NCBI GenBank assembly: GCA_900768265.1
Contig: CAAGCF010000031.1
Span: 1-55,850, forward strand
Reading direction: 5' to 3'
From: an uncultured Collinsella sp.
GTDB lineage: Bacteria > Actinomycetota > Coriobacteriia > Coriobacteriales > Coriobacteriaceae
Length of the DNA stretch: 55,850 bases
The number at the start of each line of letters is the position of its first letter. Position 1 is the first letter of the stretch. The translations under genes and the position numbers were made by a program. The notes under the pieces are model-generated. The model saw only the letters and a program-made list of their open reading frames with translations. It made no database searches and was not told the origin of the DNA. Below are positions 26,560 through 35,897 of this stretch, in pieces.

Positions 26560-27519
26560 TTAGTACTTGAAGAAGCCCTCACCCGAGCTTTCGCCCAGCT
26601 TACCTTCGTCGAGCATTTTCTTGAGGACGGACGCCATAGCCTTAAAGTTGTAGGGCATCATCATCTTCTTGAGCAGCGGGCTCACCAGGCCCGGGACCTT
26701 CTGATACTGCATAACGATGTTGTAGGCCGTCTGGATGCCCACCGTGTCGAATACGCGAAACGGGCCCTTGGGGGCACCGGTGCCACGCGTCCACGCGAGG
26801 TCGATGCTCTTGGGGTCGCTCACGCCCGAGACGTACAGGTCAAGGCCCGAAAGCAGCCACGGCACCAGCATGGAATTGAGCAGGTAGCCGTTCTTTTCCT
26901 TGTTGACGGGCAGCGCCAGCATGCGGATGTCGTTAGCGAAGTCGACGAGCTCGTCGAAGTAGCGTTTGTCGGTTTGGTCCTGTGCCATGACCTCGGTCAT
27001 GTTGTTCTTCCAGATGGAGTTGGCAAAGTGCAGCGACAAGTACTTCTCGGGGCGGCCGGTGTACTTGGCAAAGGTACTCGGCAGCAGCGTGGAAGAGTTG
27101 GTAACGATGACGGTCTTTTGCGGCAGAGCCGGGGCGAGCTTCTTGTAGAAGTCGATCTTTGCCTGGGTGTCCTCGGCCATAGACTCGATGACCAGGTCGG
27201 CGTCGGCCACGGCCTTGGCAAGATCGAGCTCCAGCTTGAGCGTGGAGTAGGCGCGCTCAACGGCAGCGAGCGCCGCCTCCTTGTCGAAGGGCTTGCCGCT
27301 ATCGGCGATACCGGAGCACCACTCGCCCGTGCCGTCCGCCATGCCCTCGATTGCCGCGATGTACTCCTCGCGCACGTGGTCGATCTTGGGCTGGGTGCGC
27401 CCGATGCTGCCCTCGCTGCGCAGCCAGATTGTCACATCAAAGCCGCAGTAGGCGGCCTGGAAGGCAATCTGGCTTCCCAGCACGCCGCCGCCGGCAACAC
27501 AAACGGTCTTGTAGCTCAT
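26560..27519 (-). CDS. 3-hydroxyacyl-CoA dehydrogenase
   Basis: A 319-residue NAD-linked dehydrogenase. The Rossmann motif is GGGVLGSQIAFQAAYCGFDVTIW (residues 10-16 hold GGGVLGS), and the acid region is ESMAEDTQAKIDFYKKLAP. The catalytic His lies in SLHFANSIWKNNMTEVM, where the family's usual Pro after HFxN is replaced. The C-terminal domain ends in LDEGKLGESSGEGFFKY. It is somewhat longer than the common 280-residue form. It may act in butyrate-type or amino-acid fermentation with the acyl-CoA dehydratase activase encoded 400 bp upstream. GAGAGG supports the start. Confidence 0.93.
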   Translation of the reverse strand: MSYKTVCVAGGGVLGSQIAFQAAYCGFDVTIWLRSEGSIGRTQPKIDHVREEYIAAIEGMADGTGEWCSGIADSGKPFDKEAALAAVERAYSTLKLELDLAKAVADADLVIESMAEDTQAKIDFYKKLAPALPQKTVIVTNSSTLLPSTFAKYTGRPEKYLSLHFANSIWKNNMTEVMAQDQTDKRYFDELVDFANDIRMLALPVNKEKNGYLLNSMLVPWLLSGLDLYVSGVSDPKSIDLAWTRGTGAPKGPFRVFDTVGIQTAYNIVMQYQKVPGLVSPLLKKMMMPYNFKAMASVLKKMLDEGKLGESSGEGFFKY

Positions 27520-27688
27520 AGGAACAGTCCTCTCTTGCGTAATTCCATAGATGTGTATTTATTCAACCGTAAGGATGACGCGCACTGGGGGTGGGTTCCA
27601 TAAACGGACGATAATTTGCGGCGAACGGCTACACCTGTTCATTATCTCAGGGCTTCGAGGGCGATTTTTTGTGCCACCGAGACGTCGT

Positions 27689-27819
27689 TTTCGGAAGTAT
27701 GCGGCAAATTTTGAAACTCTCGAGCACACCCCCGTTTTCCGTAAATAAAACCGCAGGTACAGAGCTTAGACATATCCGGTGTGCTCGGCCTATTCAGATT
27801 TTGCCGCATACTTCCGAAA
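27689..27819. repeat. Bipartite inverted repeat, 20 + 10 bp with equal spacing
   Basis: TTTCGGAAGTATGCGGCAAA (27689-27708), 12 bases, CGAGCACACC (27721-27730); then inverted GGTGTGCTCG (27778-27787), 12 bases and the inverted 20-mer (27800-27819). It fills most of the 417-bp gap 27520-27936, which shows no gene. Confidence 0.8.
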
Positions 27820-27936
27820 TCTAAGTTCGCAAGGGGCGATAGTTGGGGTGTTTACGCAACATATGTCCAGCAAAAACGGGTGGTAGCCGGTACGGCTACC
27901 ACCCGTTTGTCTTATATCCGGCTCAAAGCGGGCCGT

Positions 27937-30900
27937 CTACTTCTTAATACCGCGCCCCAGACGCTCGGCGACCGATGCCACGGCCTCCTCGCTGGCCGAG
28001 CCGCAGCTCACGCAGCCATCGTGGGCACGCATCTGGCCGGTGACCTCGTCCATCGCGAGCGGCGCCACCTTCTCGAGCTTAAAGCCCTTGCCGGCGCGCA
28101 TGTTTTCCTTGGCCACGCTGATCATGAGCTTAATGCGGTTGAGCTGGTTGACCTCGGACGCACCGGGGTCGTAGTCCACCGCGACAATGTTGCTCTCGGG
28201 GTGCTGACGGCGCAGTTCCTTGATCACGGCCTTGCCCACCACGTGATTGGGCAGACACGCGAAGGGCTGCGTGCAGATGATGTTGGGCGCGCCATGGTCG
28301 ATCAGGTCGAGCATCTCGGCCGTGAGCAACCAGCCCTCGCCCATGTTGTTGCACACCGAAAGCACCGTACGGGCCTTGTCGGCCATGGTGCCGATGCGCT
28401 CGGGCGCCTCGAAGCGGCGGGACTTCTCGAGCATCTCCTCCACCGGCGTGCGCATCCAGTCCACAAGCTTGATGAGCGCTTGCATGCCCGCGCGCGTAGT
28501 AGCAGAGCTTCCCAGCTCGTCTTTCTGCAGCTCGGCATTGCTCATGGAGTACAGGAAGAAGTCGAGCAGGCCCGGCACCACGGCCTCGCAGCCCTCGCGC
28601 TCAATGACATCGACCACGTGGTTGTTAGCCGTGGGATGGAACTTGACCAGGATCTCACCGACCACGCCCACGCGCGGCTTGGTGCCCTCGCCCACGAGCG
28701 GCATGGTGTCGAACGCGCGGATGGCCTCGCGGCACAGCTTGGTGTAGTTGTGCCTGTTGAACTTAGGCGCCAGCTTGCGGGCGCGCGCCATGTACTCCTC
28801 GTAGAGCGCGTTGGCGGCACCGGGCGTGGCCTCGTACGGGCGGCAACGGTAGAGCATCTGCATCATCACGTCACCAAAGAGCACCGCGTACACGGCCTGC
28901 TTAAGCAGCGCCGGCGTAATCTTAAAGCCGGGGTTGTCCTCGCCGAGCGCCACGGCCGAAAGCGAGATCACCGGAATCTCGGGGTGGCCGCTCTCGCGCA
29001 GGGCCTTGCGGATGAGTGCGATGTAGTTGGTGGCACGGCAGCCGCCGCCGGTCTGGCTGATGACCACGGCCGTCTTGGACAGGTCGTACCGACCGCTCTC
29101 GATGGCCTCCATGATCTGGCCGGTCACCAGGATCGACGGATAGCAGATGTCATTGTTCACATAGCGCAGACCGGCCTCGACGGCATCGTGATCGGTCGAG
29201 GGCAGCAGCTCCAAGTTGTAGCCGGCACCGCGGAACACCTCTTTAACCAGGTCAAAGTGGATCGGCGCCATCTGCGGGCACAGGATGGTGTAGCCCTCCT
29301 CGCGCATCTGCTCGGTAAAGGGCACCTTGGGCCACGCGGTCGAAGCACTCTCGCGCTGCGCCGCAAACGTGTACTTACGGCTCGCGAACGCGGGGGCATA
29401 CGTGGAAGGCGTCACCGGCGCGGCATCACCCTGCTCGTAGGCCTCGCCCGCGGCCGTGGCCTCGGCCAAGCGCTCGGCCTCCTGGTCCTTGAGCGCGGCC
29501 ATGAGCGAGCGGATGCGGATGCGCGCGGCACCCAGGTTGGACACCTCGTCGATCTTGAGCACGGTGTAGATCTTACCGCTGGCTTCCAGAATCTCCTGCA
29601 CCTGGTCGGTGGTCAGGGCGTCCAAGCCGCAGCCGAAGGAGTTGAGCTGAATCAGGTCCAGGTCGTTGCGCATCGTCACAAAACGGGCGACGGCGTACAG
29701 GCGGCTGTGGTACATCCACTGGTCGACGACGCGAATCGGACGCTCGGGCTTTACCAGATGCGCGAGCGAATCCTCGGTAAAGACCGCAAAGCCAAAGCTC
29801 GAGATAAGCTCGGGCAGGGCATGGTTGATCTCGGGGTCGTTATGGTAGGGACGGCCGGCGAGCACGATGCCGTGACCGCCGTGGTCCTCGACCCACTTAA
29901 GAGCCTCCTCGCCCATGGTCTGGATGTCCTCGTGGAAACGCGCATCGGCCTCAAAGGCAGCGTTGACGGCGGCATCGACCTCGGAGCGCGTGATCTTGGG
30001 ACCGCGCACACGACCGCGACCGGCTTGCGCATCGACCACACGGTCGACGGCGAGCACCTGGTACAGACGGCGCTTGAGCTCGGTCTTGTCGTGATAGGGC
30101 ACAAACGGATACAGGAACTCGATGTTCTGCTCGCGGATCTCGTCGATGTTGAGTGCCAACGCCGTGGGGTAGCTCATGACGATGGGGCAGTTATAGCAGT
30201 TACCGGCCGTCGGATCCTCTTTGCGCTCCCAGCGCACGCACGGCATCCAGATGAAGTCGACGTCACGGTCGATAAGGTTCATCACGTGGCCGTGGCTCAT
30301 CTTTGCCGGATAGCACACGCTCTCGGACGGCATGGACTCGATACCCGCCTGGTAGGTCTTTTTGCTCGACTGGTCGGACAGTTGCACGCTAAAGCCCAGG
30401 CGCGTAAAGAACGCGTGCCAGAAGGGGTAGTTCTCGTACATGTTGAGCGCGCGCGGGATGCCGACGGTGCCGCGCGGGGCCTCGTCGGGGCTCAGCACCT
30501 CGCGGTTAAAGAGCAACTCGTTTTTCTTTTTGAAGAGGTTGGGGGCCTCGGTCTTCTGCTTTTTGTGGCCGGCGCCCTTCTCGCAGCGGTTGCCGGTAAT
30601 GAAGCGCCTGCCGCCGCCAAAGTCGTTGACGGTGAGCTGGCAGTTATTGGAGCAACGGCCGCAGCGGACATGCTTTTGCGTCACGGTGAGGTGCGCGATG
30701 TCCTCGGCAGAAAGGATGGTCGAGGTGCCGTCGGCGCCGGCGCGGTCGCGGGCGAGCAGGGCCGCACCGTAAGCGCCCATGCAGCCGGCGATGTCGGGGC
30801 GCACGGCGTGCACGCCGGTAAGCTGCTCAAACGCGCGCAGCGTGGCATCGGACATAAAGGTGCCGCCCTGAACGATCACCTGGCTGCCGATCTCCTTGGG

Positions 30901-32718
30901 GTCGCGCAGCTTAATGACCTTGAACAGGGCGTTCTTGATGACGGAATAAGACAGGCCGGCCGCGATGTCGCCTACCGTGGCGCCTTCCTTTTGCGCCTGC
31001 TTGACGCGCGAGTTCATAAAGACCGTGCAGCGGCTGCCCAGATCGACGGGGGCCTTGGCATGGATGGCGGCATCGGCAAACGCGCGCACGTCCATGTTCA
31101 TGGAGACAGCGAAACTCTCGATAAAGCTGCCGCAGCCCGACGAGCAGGCCTCGTTGAGCATGATGTGCTCGATGACACCGTCCTTGACGCGCAGACACTT
31201 CATGTCCTGGCCGCCGATGTCCAGGATAAACTCGACGCCGGGCAGGAATGCCTTGGCGCCGCGCAGGTGCGCAACGGTCTCGATCTCGCCGGAGTCGGCC
31301 TTGAGGGCCTCGATGAGCAGCGCCTCGCCGTAGCCCGTGGTGGTCACGTGGCCGATGGTACAGCCCGCAGGGATGTGGTTGTAGAAATCGGCCATGATGA
31401 CCTTGGCCGTGCCCAGGATGTCGCCGTTGTTGTTGCCGTACCAGGTGTGCAGCAGCTGGCCGTCCTCGCCCACGAGCGCGGCCTTCATGGTGGTGGAACC
31501 GGCGTCGATGCCGATAAACACGCGGCCGGTGTAGCCGTCGAGCTTGCCCTTGGGGACGACCTCGGTGTCGTGGCGACCCTTGAACTCGGCAAAGTCCTCG
31601 TCGGTGGCAAAGAGCGGGTCCAGGCGCTCGACCTCAGCACCCTGCGTGTCGCCCAAACTGTCGATAGCCTCGATGAGCTGCGGGAACGTGCTGAGCTTGT
31701 TGGACTCGTGCGCCATGGCGGCGCCGCTCGCCACAAACAGGTGGGCGTTTTGGGGCACAATGCGGTGCTCCTCGTCCAGGTTGAGCGTGAGGTAGAAGCG
31801 GTGGCGCAGCTCGGAGAGATACTGCAGCGGGCCGCCCAGGAAGGCGACATTGCCGCGAATGGGACGGCCGCACGCCAGGCCCGAGATGGTCTGGGTCACG
31901 ACGGCCTGGAAGATGGAGGCGGCCACGTCCTCGGGACGGGCGCCCTCGTTGAGCAGCGGCTGGACGTCGGTCTTGGCAAAGACGCCGCAGCGGCTGGCGA
32001 TGGGATAGATGGTGGTGGCGTTGGCCGCGAGCTCGTTGAGGCCGCTCGCGTCGGTGTGCAGCAGGGTTGCCATCTGGTCGATGAACGCGCCCGTACCGCC
32101 GGCGCAGGTACCGTTCATGCGCTGCTCGATACCGTTGTCGAAGTAGATGATCTTGGCGTCCTCGCCGCCCAGCTCGATGGCAACATCGGTGGCCGGGATG
32201 AGGGTCTCGACGGCACGCTTGCTGGCGATGACCTCCTGGACAAACTCCAGGTCGAGCCACTGGGACAGCAGCAGGCCGCCCGAGCCGGTAATGGCGCAGG
32301 TCATTTGGGCCGTCGGCAGCACGGTCGCGGCGCCCTCGAACAAGTCGCGGGCGCAAGCGCGGACGTCGGTGTGGTGACGCTGGTACTTGGCGTAGACAAT
32401 CTGGTTGTCGTCGTTGAGCACAGCGAGCTTAACGGTGGTGGAGCCCACGTCGATGCCCAGGTGCAGGTTACCGCGGGCGGCCTCGGGGTTGAAGATCGCG
32501 CCTTCGGGGGCGTGGGCGGCGGCTACGGGCTCAGTAGCGGTAGCGGGCTCGGCGGCGACGGGCGTCTCCCCTGCCGCGTTCTTGGCATCGGCAACTGCCT
32601 CGGCAACTTTCTCGACAGCAGCGGTCGCGGCCTTCTGCGCCGCGTCCATCACGGTGGGCGCGGCCTCGCGTGCGGCAGCGACCATGCGGTCCTTAATGCC
32701 CTCGACGAGTTTGCTCAT
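27937..32718 (-). CDS. Fused 2-hydroxyacyl-CoA dehydratase activase / dehydratase-like protein
   Basis: A 1593-residue protein. After an Ala-rich, helical N-terminal region (residues 1-80) come two ASKHA ATPase domains of the BcrA/BadF/HgdC type, with GIDVGSTTVKLAVL near 88 and GIDAGSTTMKAALV near 405. Each has its iron-sulfur cysteine region (NGTCAGGTGAF and NEACSSGCGSF). A Cys cluster RCGRCSNNCQLTV follows near 690, then a DUF2229-type domain (PSESVCYPAKMSHGH and CYNCPIVMSYP) and an HgdB/HgdC-like C-terminal region (NNDICYPSILVTGQIMEAI). Such activators use ATP to drive electrons into 2-hydroxyacyl-CoA dehydratases; the substrate here is unknown. It lies 11 bp after the TetR gene. Confidence 0.9.
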   Translation of the reverse strand: MSKLVEGIKDRMVAAAREAAPTVMDAAQKAATAAVEKVAEAVADAKNAAGETPVAAEPATATEPVAAAHAPEGAIFNPEAARGNLHLGIDVGSTTVKLAVLNDDNQIVYAKYQRHHTDVRACARDLFEGAATVLPTAQMTCAITGSGGLLLSQWLDLEFVQEVIASKRAVETLIPATDVAIELGGEDAKIIYFDNGIEQRMNGTCAGGTGAFIDQMATLLHTDASGLNELAANATTIYPIASRCGVFAKTDVQPLLNEGARPEDVAASIFQAVVTQTISGLACGRPIRGNVAFLGGPLQYLSELRHRFYLTLNLDEEHRIVPQNAHLFVASGAAMAHESNKLSTFPQLIEAIDSLGDTQGAEVERLDPLFATDEDFAEFKGRHDTEVVPKGKLDGYTGRVFIGIDAGSTTMKAALVGEDGQLLHTWYGNNNGDILGTAKVIMADFYNHIPAGCTIGHVTTTGYGEALLIEALKADSGEIETVAHLRGAKAFLPGVEFILDIGGQDMKCLRVKDGVIEHIMLNEACSSGCGSFIESFAVSMNMDVRAFADAAIHAKAPVDLGSRCTVFMNSRVKQAQKEGATVGDIAAGLSYSVIKNALFKVIKLRDPKEIGSQVIVQGGTFMSDATLRAFEQLTGVHAVRPDIAGCMGAYGAALLARDRAGADGTSTILSAEDIAHLTVTQKHVRCGRCSNNCQLTVNDFGGGRRFITGNRCEKGAGHKKQKTEAPNLFKKKNELLFNREVLSPDEAPRGTVGIPRALNMYENYPFWHAFFTRLGFSVQLSDQSSKKTYQAGIESMPSESVCYPAKMSHGHVMNLIDRDVDFIWMPCVRWERKEDPTAGNCYNCPIVMSYPTALALNIDEIREQNIEFLYPFVPYHDKTELKRRLYQVLAVDRVVDAQAGRGRVRGPKITRSEVDAAVNAAFEADARFHEDIQTMGEEALKWVEDHGGHGIVLAGRPYHNDPEINHALPELISSFGFAVFTEDSLAHLVKPERPIRVVDQWMYHSRLYAVARFVTMRNDLDLIQLNSFGCGLDALTTDQVQEILEASGKIYTVLKIDEVSNLGAARIRIRSLMAALKDQEAERLAEATAAGEAYEQGDAAPVTPSTYAPAFASRKYTFAAQRESASTAWPKVPFTEQMREEGYTILCPQMAPIHFDLVKEVFRGAGYNLELLPSTDHDAVEAGLRYVNNDICYPSILVTGQIMEAIESGRYDLSKTAVVISQTGGGCRATNYIALIRKALRESGHPEIPVISLSAVALGEDNPGFKITPALLKQAVYAVLFGDVMMQMLYRCRPYEATPGAANALYEEYMARARKLAPKFNRHNYTKLCREAIRAFDTMPLVGEGTKPRVGVVGEILVKFHPTANNHVVDVIEREGCEAVVPGLLDFFLYSMSNAELQKDELGSSATTRAGMQALIKLVDWMRTPVEEMLEKSRRFEAPERIGTMADKARTVLSVCNNMGEGWLLTAEMLDLIDHGAPNIICTQPFACLPNHVVGKAVIKELRRQHPESNIVAVDYDPGASEVNQLNRIKLMISVAKENMRAGKGFKLEKVAPLAMDEVTGQMRAHDGCVSCGSASEEAVASVAERLGRGIKK

Positions 32719-32729
32719 TGTCTCTCCTC

Positions 32730-33440
32730 TTAGTTGTTGGACTCGACGGTTGCGGCGGTGTCGGCCGCGTCCTCGAGCTGCAAGTTCAATAGCTTCATGC
32801 CGTATTCCGGTACGTTGATATCGATGGGTTGGCCATACAGGTCACCAGGACGAACAAAAGCGAGCACCGTCATAATGCGCGCCATGGCCTCGGGCGATTC
32901 GGTGAGCCCACGCTCAAACCAGCGCTGAATCATGCCGACCTCGGCGCTCACGACGTAGGTGACGTAGTAGTCAAAGAACGTGCCCAGCGCCAGGCCCAAA
33001 ATGCCCGTCTGCGCACGCGGCACCACAGCCTCACGCGCGGTGTCGATAATCCTTTTAATGAAGGCCTGGTCGCCGCCCGGACCCAGCAGCGCACCGATTA
33101 AGTCGCGGTTGGCCGCAAGATAACGCAGCAGCTCAACCGAACCGGGCGCTGGCTCGAGCTCATCGATGTTGTGATAGAGATCAGGCAGCTGAGCTGCGGT
33201 AATAAGCTCAATGCGCTCACGGATCTCGGCCAGCAAGCCGTCCTCGATTTGATTGATAAAGTCGGGAATATCGCGGTAGTGCGAATAGAACGTGCGGCGC
33301 GTAAGGCCAGCGCGCTCGGTGAGCGACGCGACATTAATGCGCGAAAGGTCGCCGCTTTCGGCAAGCTCGCTGGCAAGTGCCTGGCGAAGGGCACGCTGCG
33401 AGCGAAGGGACCGGCGATCGCATTTCTCGAGCTGGGACAA
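32730..33440 (-). CDS. TetR-family transcription regulator
   Basis: A 236-residue regulator with an N-terminal helix-turn-helix (INVASLTERAGLTRRTFYSHYRDIPDF, about residues 34-60) and a helical ligand domain. The start is a TTG at 33438-33440 with a perfect AAGGAGG six bases upstream. It is the first gene of an operon with the dehydratase activase. Two palindromes just upstream are likely operators, so autoregulation of the operon is inferred. Confidence 0.9.
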   Translation of the reverse strand: MSQLEKCDRRSLRSQRALRQALASELAESGDLSRINVASLTERAGLTRRTFYSHYRDIPDFINQIEDGLLAEIRERIELITAAQLPDLYHNIDELEPAPGSVELLRYLAANRDLIGALLGPGGDQAFIKRIIDTAREAVVPRAQTGILGLALGTFFDYYVTYVVSAEVGMIQRWFERGLTESPEAMARIMTVLAFVRPGDLYGQPIDINVPEYGMKLLNLQLEDAADTAATVESNN

Positions 33441-33461
33441 GCGTCCTCCTTGTTACTCAGC

Positions 33462-33506
33462 CTGTGCGCTATTGCACAGTGCGAGTATTATTGCACACCG
33501 TGTGCA
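33462..33506. promoter_or_regulatory. Putative operators of the TetR-activase operon
   Basis: CTGTGC-6-GCACAG (33462-33479) and a perfect palindrome TGCACACCGTGTGCA (33492-33506) lie 20-70 bp before the TetR start. Both contain the half-site GTGC/GCAC, fitting a self-regulating TetR protein. Confidence 0.6.
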
Positions 33507-33532
33507 TCAACACGTAAAGGCAATATTTTGGA

Positions 33533-33561
33533 TGTGACAAAGTGGCAGTCCCTTTGTCACA
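33533..33561. repeat. Constant-loop hairpin at the HAD gene stop codon
   Basis: TGTGACAAAG (33533-33542) and CTTTGTCACA (33552-33561) enclose TGGCAGTCC. The right arm ends one base before the stop codon at 33562. The loop differs from the commonest form (CAGTCC instead of CTGTCC). Confidence 0.75.
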
Positions 33562-34419
33562 TTATTCGATGATGGTGCGAGAGTTTTGCTTGTGCATGGT
33601 GGCGAGCATGTGCTTGGGAACGGCGTGGGTCATGCAGCCGCCGATGGTCGCACTCGCGGCGGCCTTCGCTGCATCGCTAGCGTTTTTGGTCGCGTAGCTG
33701 TGGCGGAAACGCTTGAGCATGGCAATGTCGTTGCCGCCGTCGCCGTAGACCGCGACCTCGTCCTCGGCAATACCGTAGTAGCCCGCCAGCCAGGCCACGC
33801 TCTCGCCCTTGTTGCACGCCACGTCCGTGATCTCGAACATCACCGGATCGAACGGCGCGTTGACCACGCGGTCCGAGCGCTCGGCCAGATACGCCTTAAG
33901 GTCGTGCTCCAGCTCGGGCGAGGTCACGCGACAGTTGATCTTGCACACATCGTGGCGCAGGATGTCACCGATCGACTGGTCGAAGTACTGTTCCTCGTGG
34001 TACCCGCCACGCGCACGCATGCCGCGCATCACGATGCGCTTGATAGGGCTGTCTTTTTTAAAGCCCGCCTGGTGCATCTCGAACGATCCGCTCGAAAACA
34101 TGCCGTCGGGCGTGGAGCAGTCAAAACAGATATCCGGAAACTCCTTGAGCAGCTCCTCGGTGATTTGTGGGTCGATGGTCCAGGTCTTGAGTACCTCGCC
34201 ATGGCTGTCGCGCACGATGGACCCATTGGAGCAGCAGGCGTCAAGCGCTAGGCCCGTAAAGCCATGCTCGCCGATCGGCAACGTCGAGCGTCCAGTCGCG
34301 GGAACCACGTGCAGGCCAGCCTCAGTCAGCTCGCGAATGGCGCGGCGGATGGTCCCATCTGCCTCGTGCAGGGCGTTCAGCAGCGTTCCGTCTAAGTCAC
34401 TCGCAAACATCTTGATCAT
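33562..34419 (-). CDS. HAD-superfamily (Cof-type) phosphatase
   Basis: A 285-residue cytosolic phosphatase of the Cof/YidA class. The nucleophile motif is FASDLDGTLLNA at the N-terminus, VPATGRS is motif II, and GDGGNDIAMLKRF carries the motif III/IV acids. Sugar phosphates or flavin nucleotides are usual substrates in the class. The ATG at 34419 is seven bases from AGAGAGG; an in-frame ATG at 34425 is only one base from it. Both start and ribosome site lie in the left arm of a 24-bp inverted repeat (34417-34476), which could hide them in the mRNA. Confidence 0.9.
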   Translation of the reverse strand: MIKMFASDLDGTLLNALHEADGTIRRAIRELTEAGLHVVPATGRSTLPIGEHGFTGLALDACCSNGSIVRDSHGEVLKTWTIDPQITEELLKEFPDICFDCSTPDGMFSSGSFEMHQAGFKKDSPIKRIVMRGMRARGGYHEEQYFDQSIGDILRHDVCKINCRVTSPELEHDLKAYLAERSDRVVNAPFDPVMFEITDVACNKGESVAWLAGYYGIAEDEVAVYGDGGNDIAMLKRFRHSYATKNASDAAKAAASATIGGCMTHAVPKHMLATMHKQNSRTIIE

Positions 34420-34476
34420 GGGCATGCCTCTCTTTCGTCTGCACGATATTGTAGACGAAGGAGAGGCATGCCCATG
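34417..34476 (-). promoter_or_regulatory. 24-bp hairpin covering the HAD gene ribosome site and start
   Basis: The left arm 34417-34440 and right arm 34453-34476 are inverted copies with one mismatch around a 12-base loop. In the leftward mRNA the second arm contains AGAGAGG and the start ATG, so translation could be blocked or gated. No T-run follows, so a terminator for the upstream MFS gene is less likely. Confidence 0.65.
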
Positions 34477-34535
34477 CAAGGGTGTTCCAACGCGCCAGGA
34501 CATTCGCTTCCGCAAAGCAACGGTGCCCCAGCGCG

Positions 34536-35798
34536 TCAAGACAATCGCCGCAAGCGACTTTTCAGCCGATAAAACAGCGCCGTCGTCAGCGCCAGCACCG
34601 CCAACATGCCTGCGAATACAATCGCCGGTGTCCATCGATCATATGCAGCCCCGTACGTCAATTGGCCGATAGGTATTGCGCAGGAAAGGACTGTGTAAAC
34701 GACCGAAAGCACTTTTCCGCAGAGCTCAGTCGGCGCTGCCCGCTGAACAAACGCGATGATTTCAACCGACGCAATGCTTGCCCACACCATGACCCATGCC
34801 GAACCAACCGCAAACACGGTGAACATGCATGCATCTGCGCCGAACAGTAGCGTGACAATGATCGGTGCGACTCCAAAACAGATCATCGCAACATATCGAC
34901 ATATGCCATTGAAAGAAAAACGATGCGACCAAATGCCGACCAAGCCACTGCCGGCAAGACCACCCAAGCCCATAGCCACCTCAACTATCCCAACGCAGGA
35001 CGATTGCATGCCGAGATGCTTTGTAACAATAATGGGAGCGCCAATCGTTAGCCCAACCAACGCAAGGTTCAAAACGGCCGCAAGCAAAATCACGGCGACC
35101 AATGATGCATTTTGCAACAGATACCGAATCGACTCCCGAAAATCGTTTCGGCATGTCGTACGAGTCGCGCCGTCTCCCCTCGTTTCAGATGAGGCATTTT
35201 GCTTGAGTGCGACCCCAAACAAGAGAGCTGAAATCGCAAACGCCACCGATGCGGTTGTGCAAAGAGTATCGATGCCAAAGCGCCCATAGACTGCCGTCCC
35301 GACCACAGGACCCAAGATATTGCTCACCATGGTCACCTGCGAAACCAATGCAGTGGCCCGCTCAACCTTCTCTTCACCCGCCATGCGCACCGTCTCAATT
35401 TGGAGCATTGGCTTTAGCAGCGATTGAACGCCATATTGAACACAAAGTGTCGCTACTACGACGACCGCAAGAGGCAATGAGTACTTCATGGGGATAGACA
35501 GCAGTGATGCAGTCATCAGAGCAATGCCGAGGGCCACGAGGACCTCGCGATGTCTTCTCCTATCCGCCAAGATTCCGCCAACCGGAGTTGCAAGTACGCC
35601 GGGTATGAACGCTATCGCCACGACGACGCCATATAACGTTGACGATCCACTGCAATCGAACAAGTAAAGTGGATACGCAAAGCACAGCGCCGACAGCATC
35701 GAATACGTGCACAGCTGTGCAGCCAGAAGTTCCGCGAGCCTGTTTGACCGCACTGTTTTTTGCGTCAACAAGACGCTACTCCTCCGCATTCCAGCCAT
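34536..35798 (-). CDS. MFS transporter
   Basis: A 420-residue major facilitator protein with about 12 hydrophobic segments. The loop between helices 2 and 3 has the family motif (GGILADRRRHREVLVALG), and the early helices resemble MFS exporters of the macrolide-efflux type. The substrate is unknown. The ATG at 35798 was chosen because a GAGGGTAGG site lies before it and a longer frame runs through the operator region. A TetR gene lies directly upstream on the same strand, with two matching operators in the 100 bp between them. Confidence 0.88.
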   Translation of the reverse strand: MAGMRRSSVLLTQKTVRSNRLAELLAAQLCTYSMLSALCFAYPLYLFDCSGSSTLYGVVVAIAFIPGVLATPVGGILADRRRHREVLVALGIALMTASLLSIPMKYSLPLAVVVVATLCVQYGVQSLLKPMLQIETVRMAGEEKVERATALVSQVTMVSNILGPVVGTAVYGRFGIDTLCTTASVAFAISALLFGVALKQNASSETRGDGATRTTCRNDFRESIRYLLQNASLVAVILLAAVLNLALVGLTIGAPIIVTKHLGMQSSCVGIVEVAMGLGGLAGSGLVGIWSHRFSFNGICRYVAMICFGVAPIIVTLLFGADACMFTVFAVGSAWVMVWASIASVEIIAFVQRAAPTELCGKVLSVVYTVLSCAIPIGQLTYGAAYDRWTPAIVFAGMLAVLALTTALFYRLKSRLRRLS

Positions 35799-35811
35799 AA
35801 GCCTACCCTCT

Positions 35812-35832
35812 ATACATACCGCTAGTATGTAT
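35812..35832. promoter_or_regulatory. TetR-type operator 1
   Basis: Perfect palindrome ATACATAC-CGCTA-GTATGTAT (arms of 8, spacer of 5), 14 bp before the MFS start, where it would block transcription or translation initiation. Confidence 0.75.
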
Positions 35833-35876
35833 TTATCGACTTGAAAAGGGCAGCCGTGGCTACCCTCACAAATCAA

Positions 35877-35897
35877 TTACATACCGTTGGTATCTAT
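35877..35897. promoter_or_regulatory. TetR-type operator 2
   Basis: A second copy of the same 21-bp palindrome, matching operator 1 at 17 of 21 positions. It sits directly after the TetR stop codon. The two centres are 65 bp apart, about six helical turns, so they would lie on the same face. Confidence 0.7.

Noticed and set aside
27781..32733. 1650-residue rightward open frame antisense to the dehydratase activase
   Set aside because: It is the codon-bias shadow of a strongly supported gene in a GC-rich genome; the protein has low-complexity Leu/His/Gly/Val content and no recognisable domain.
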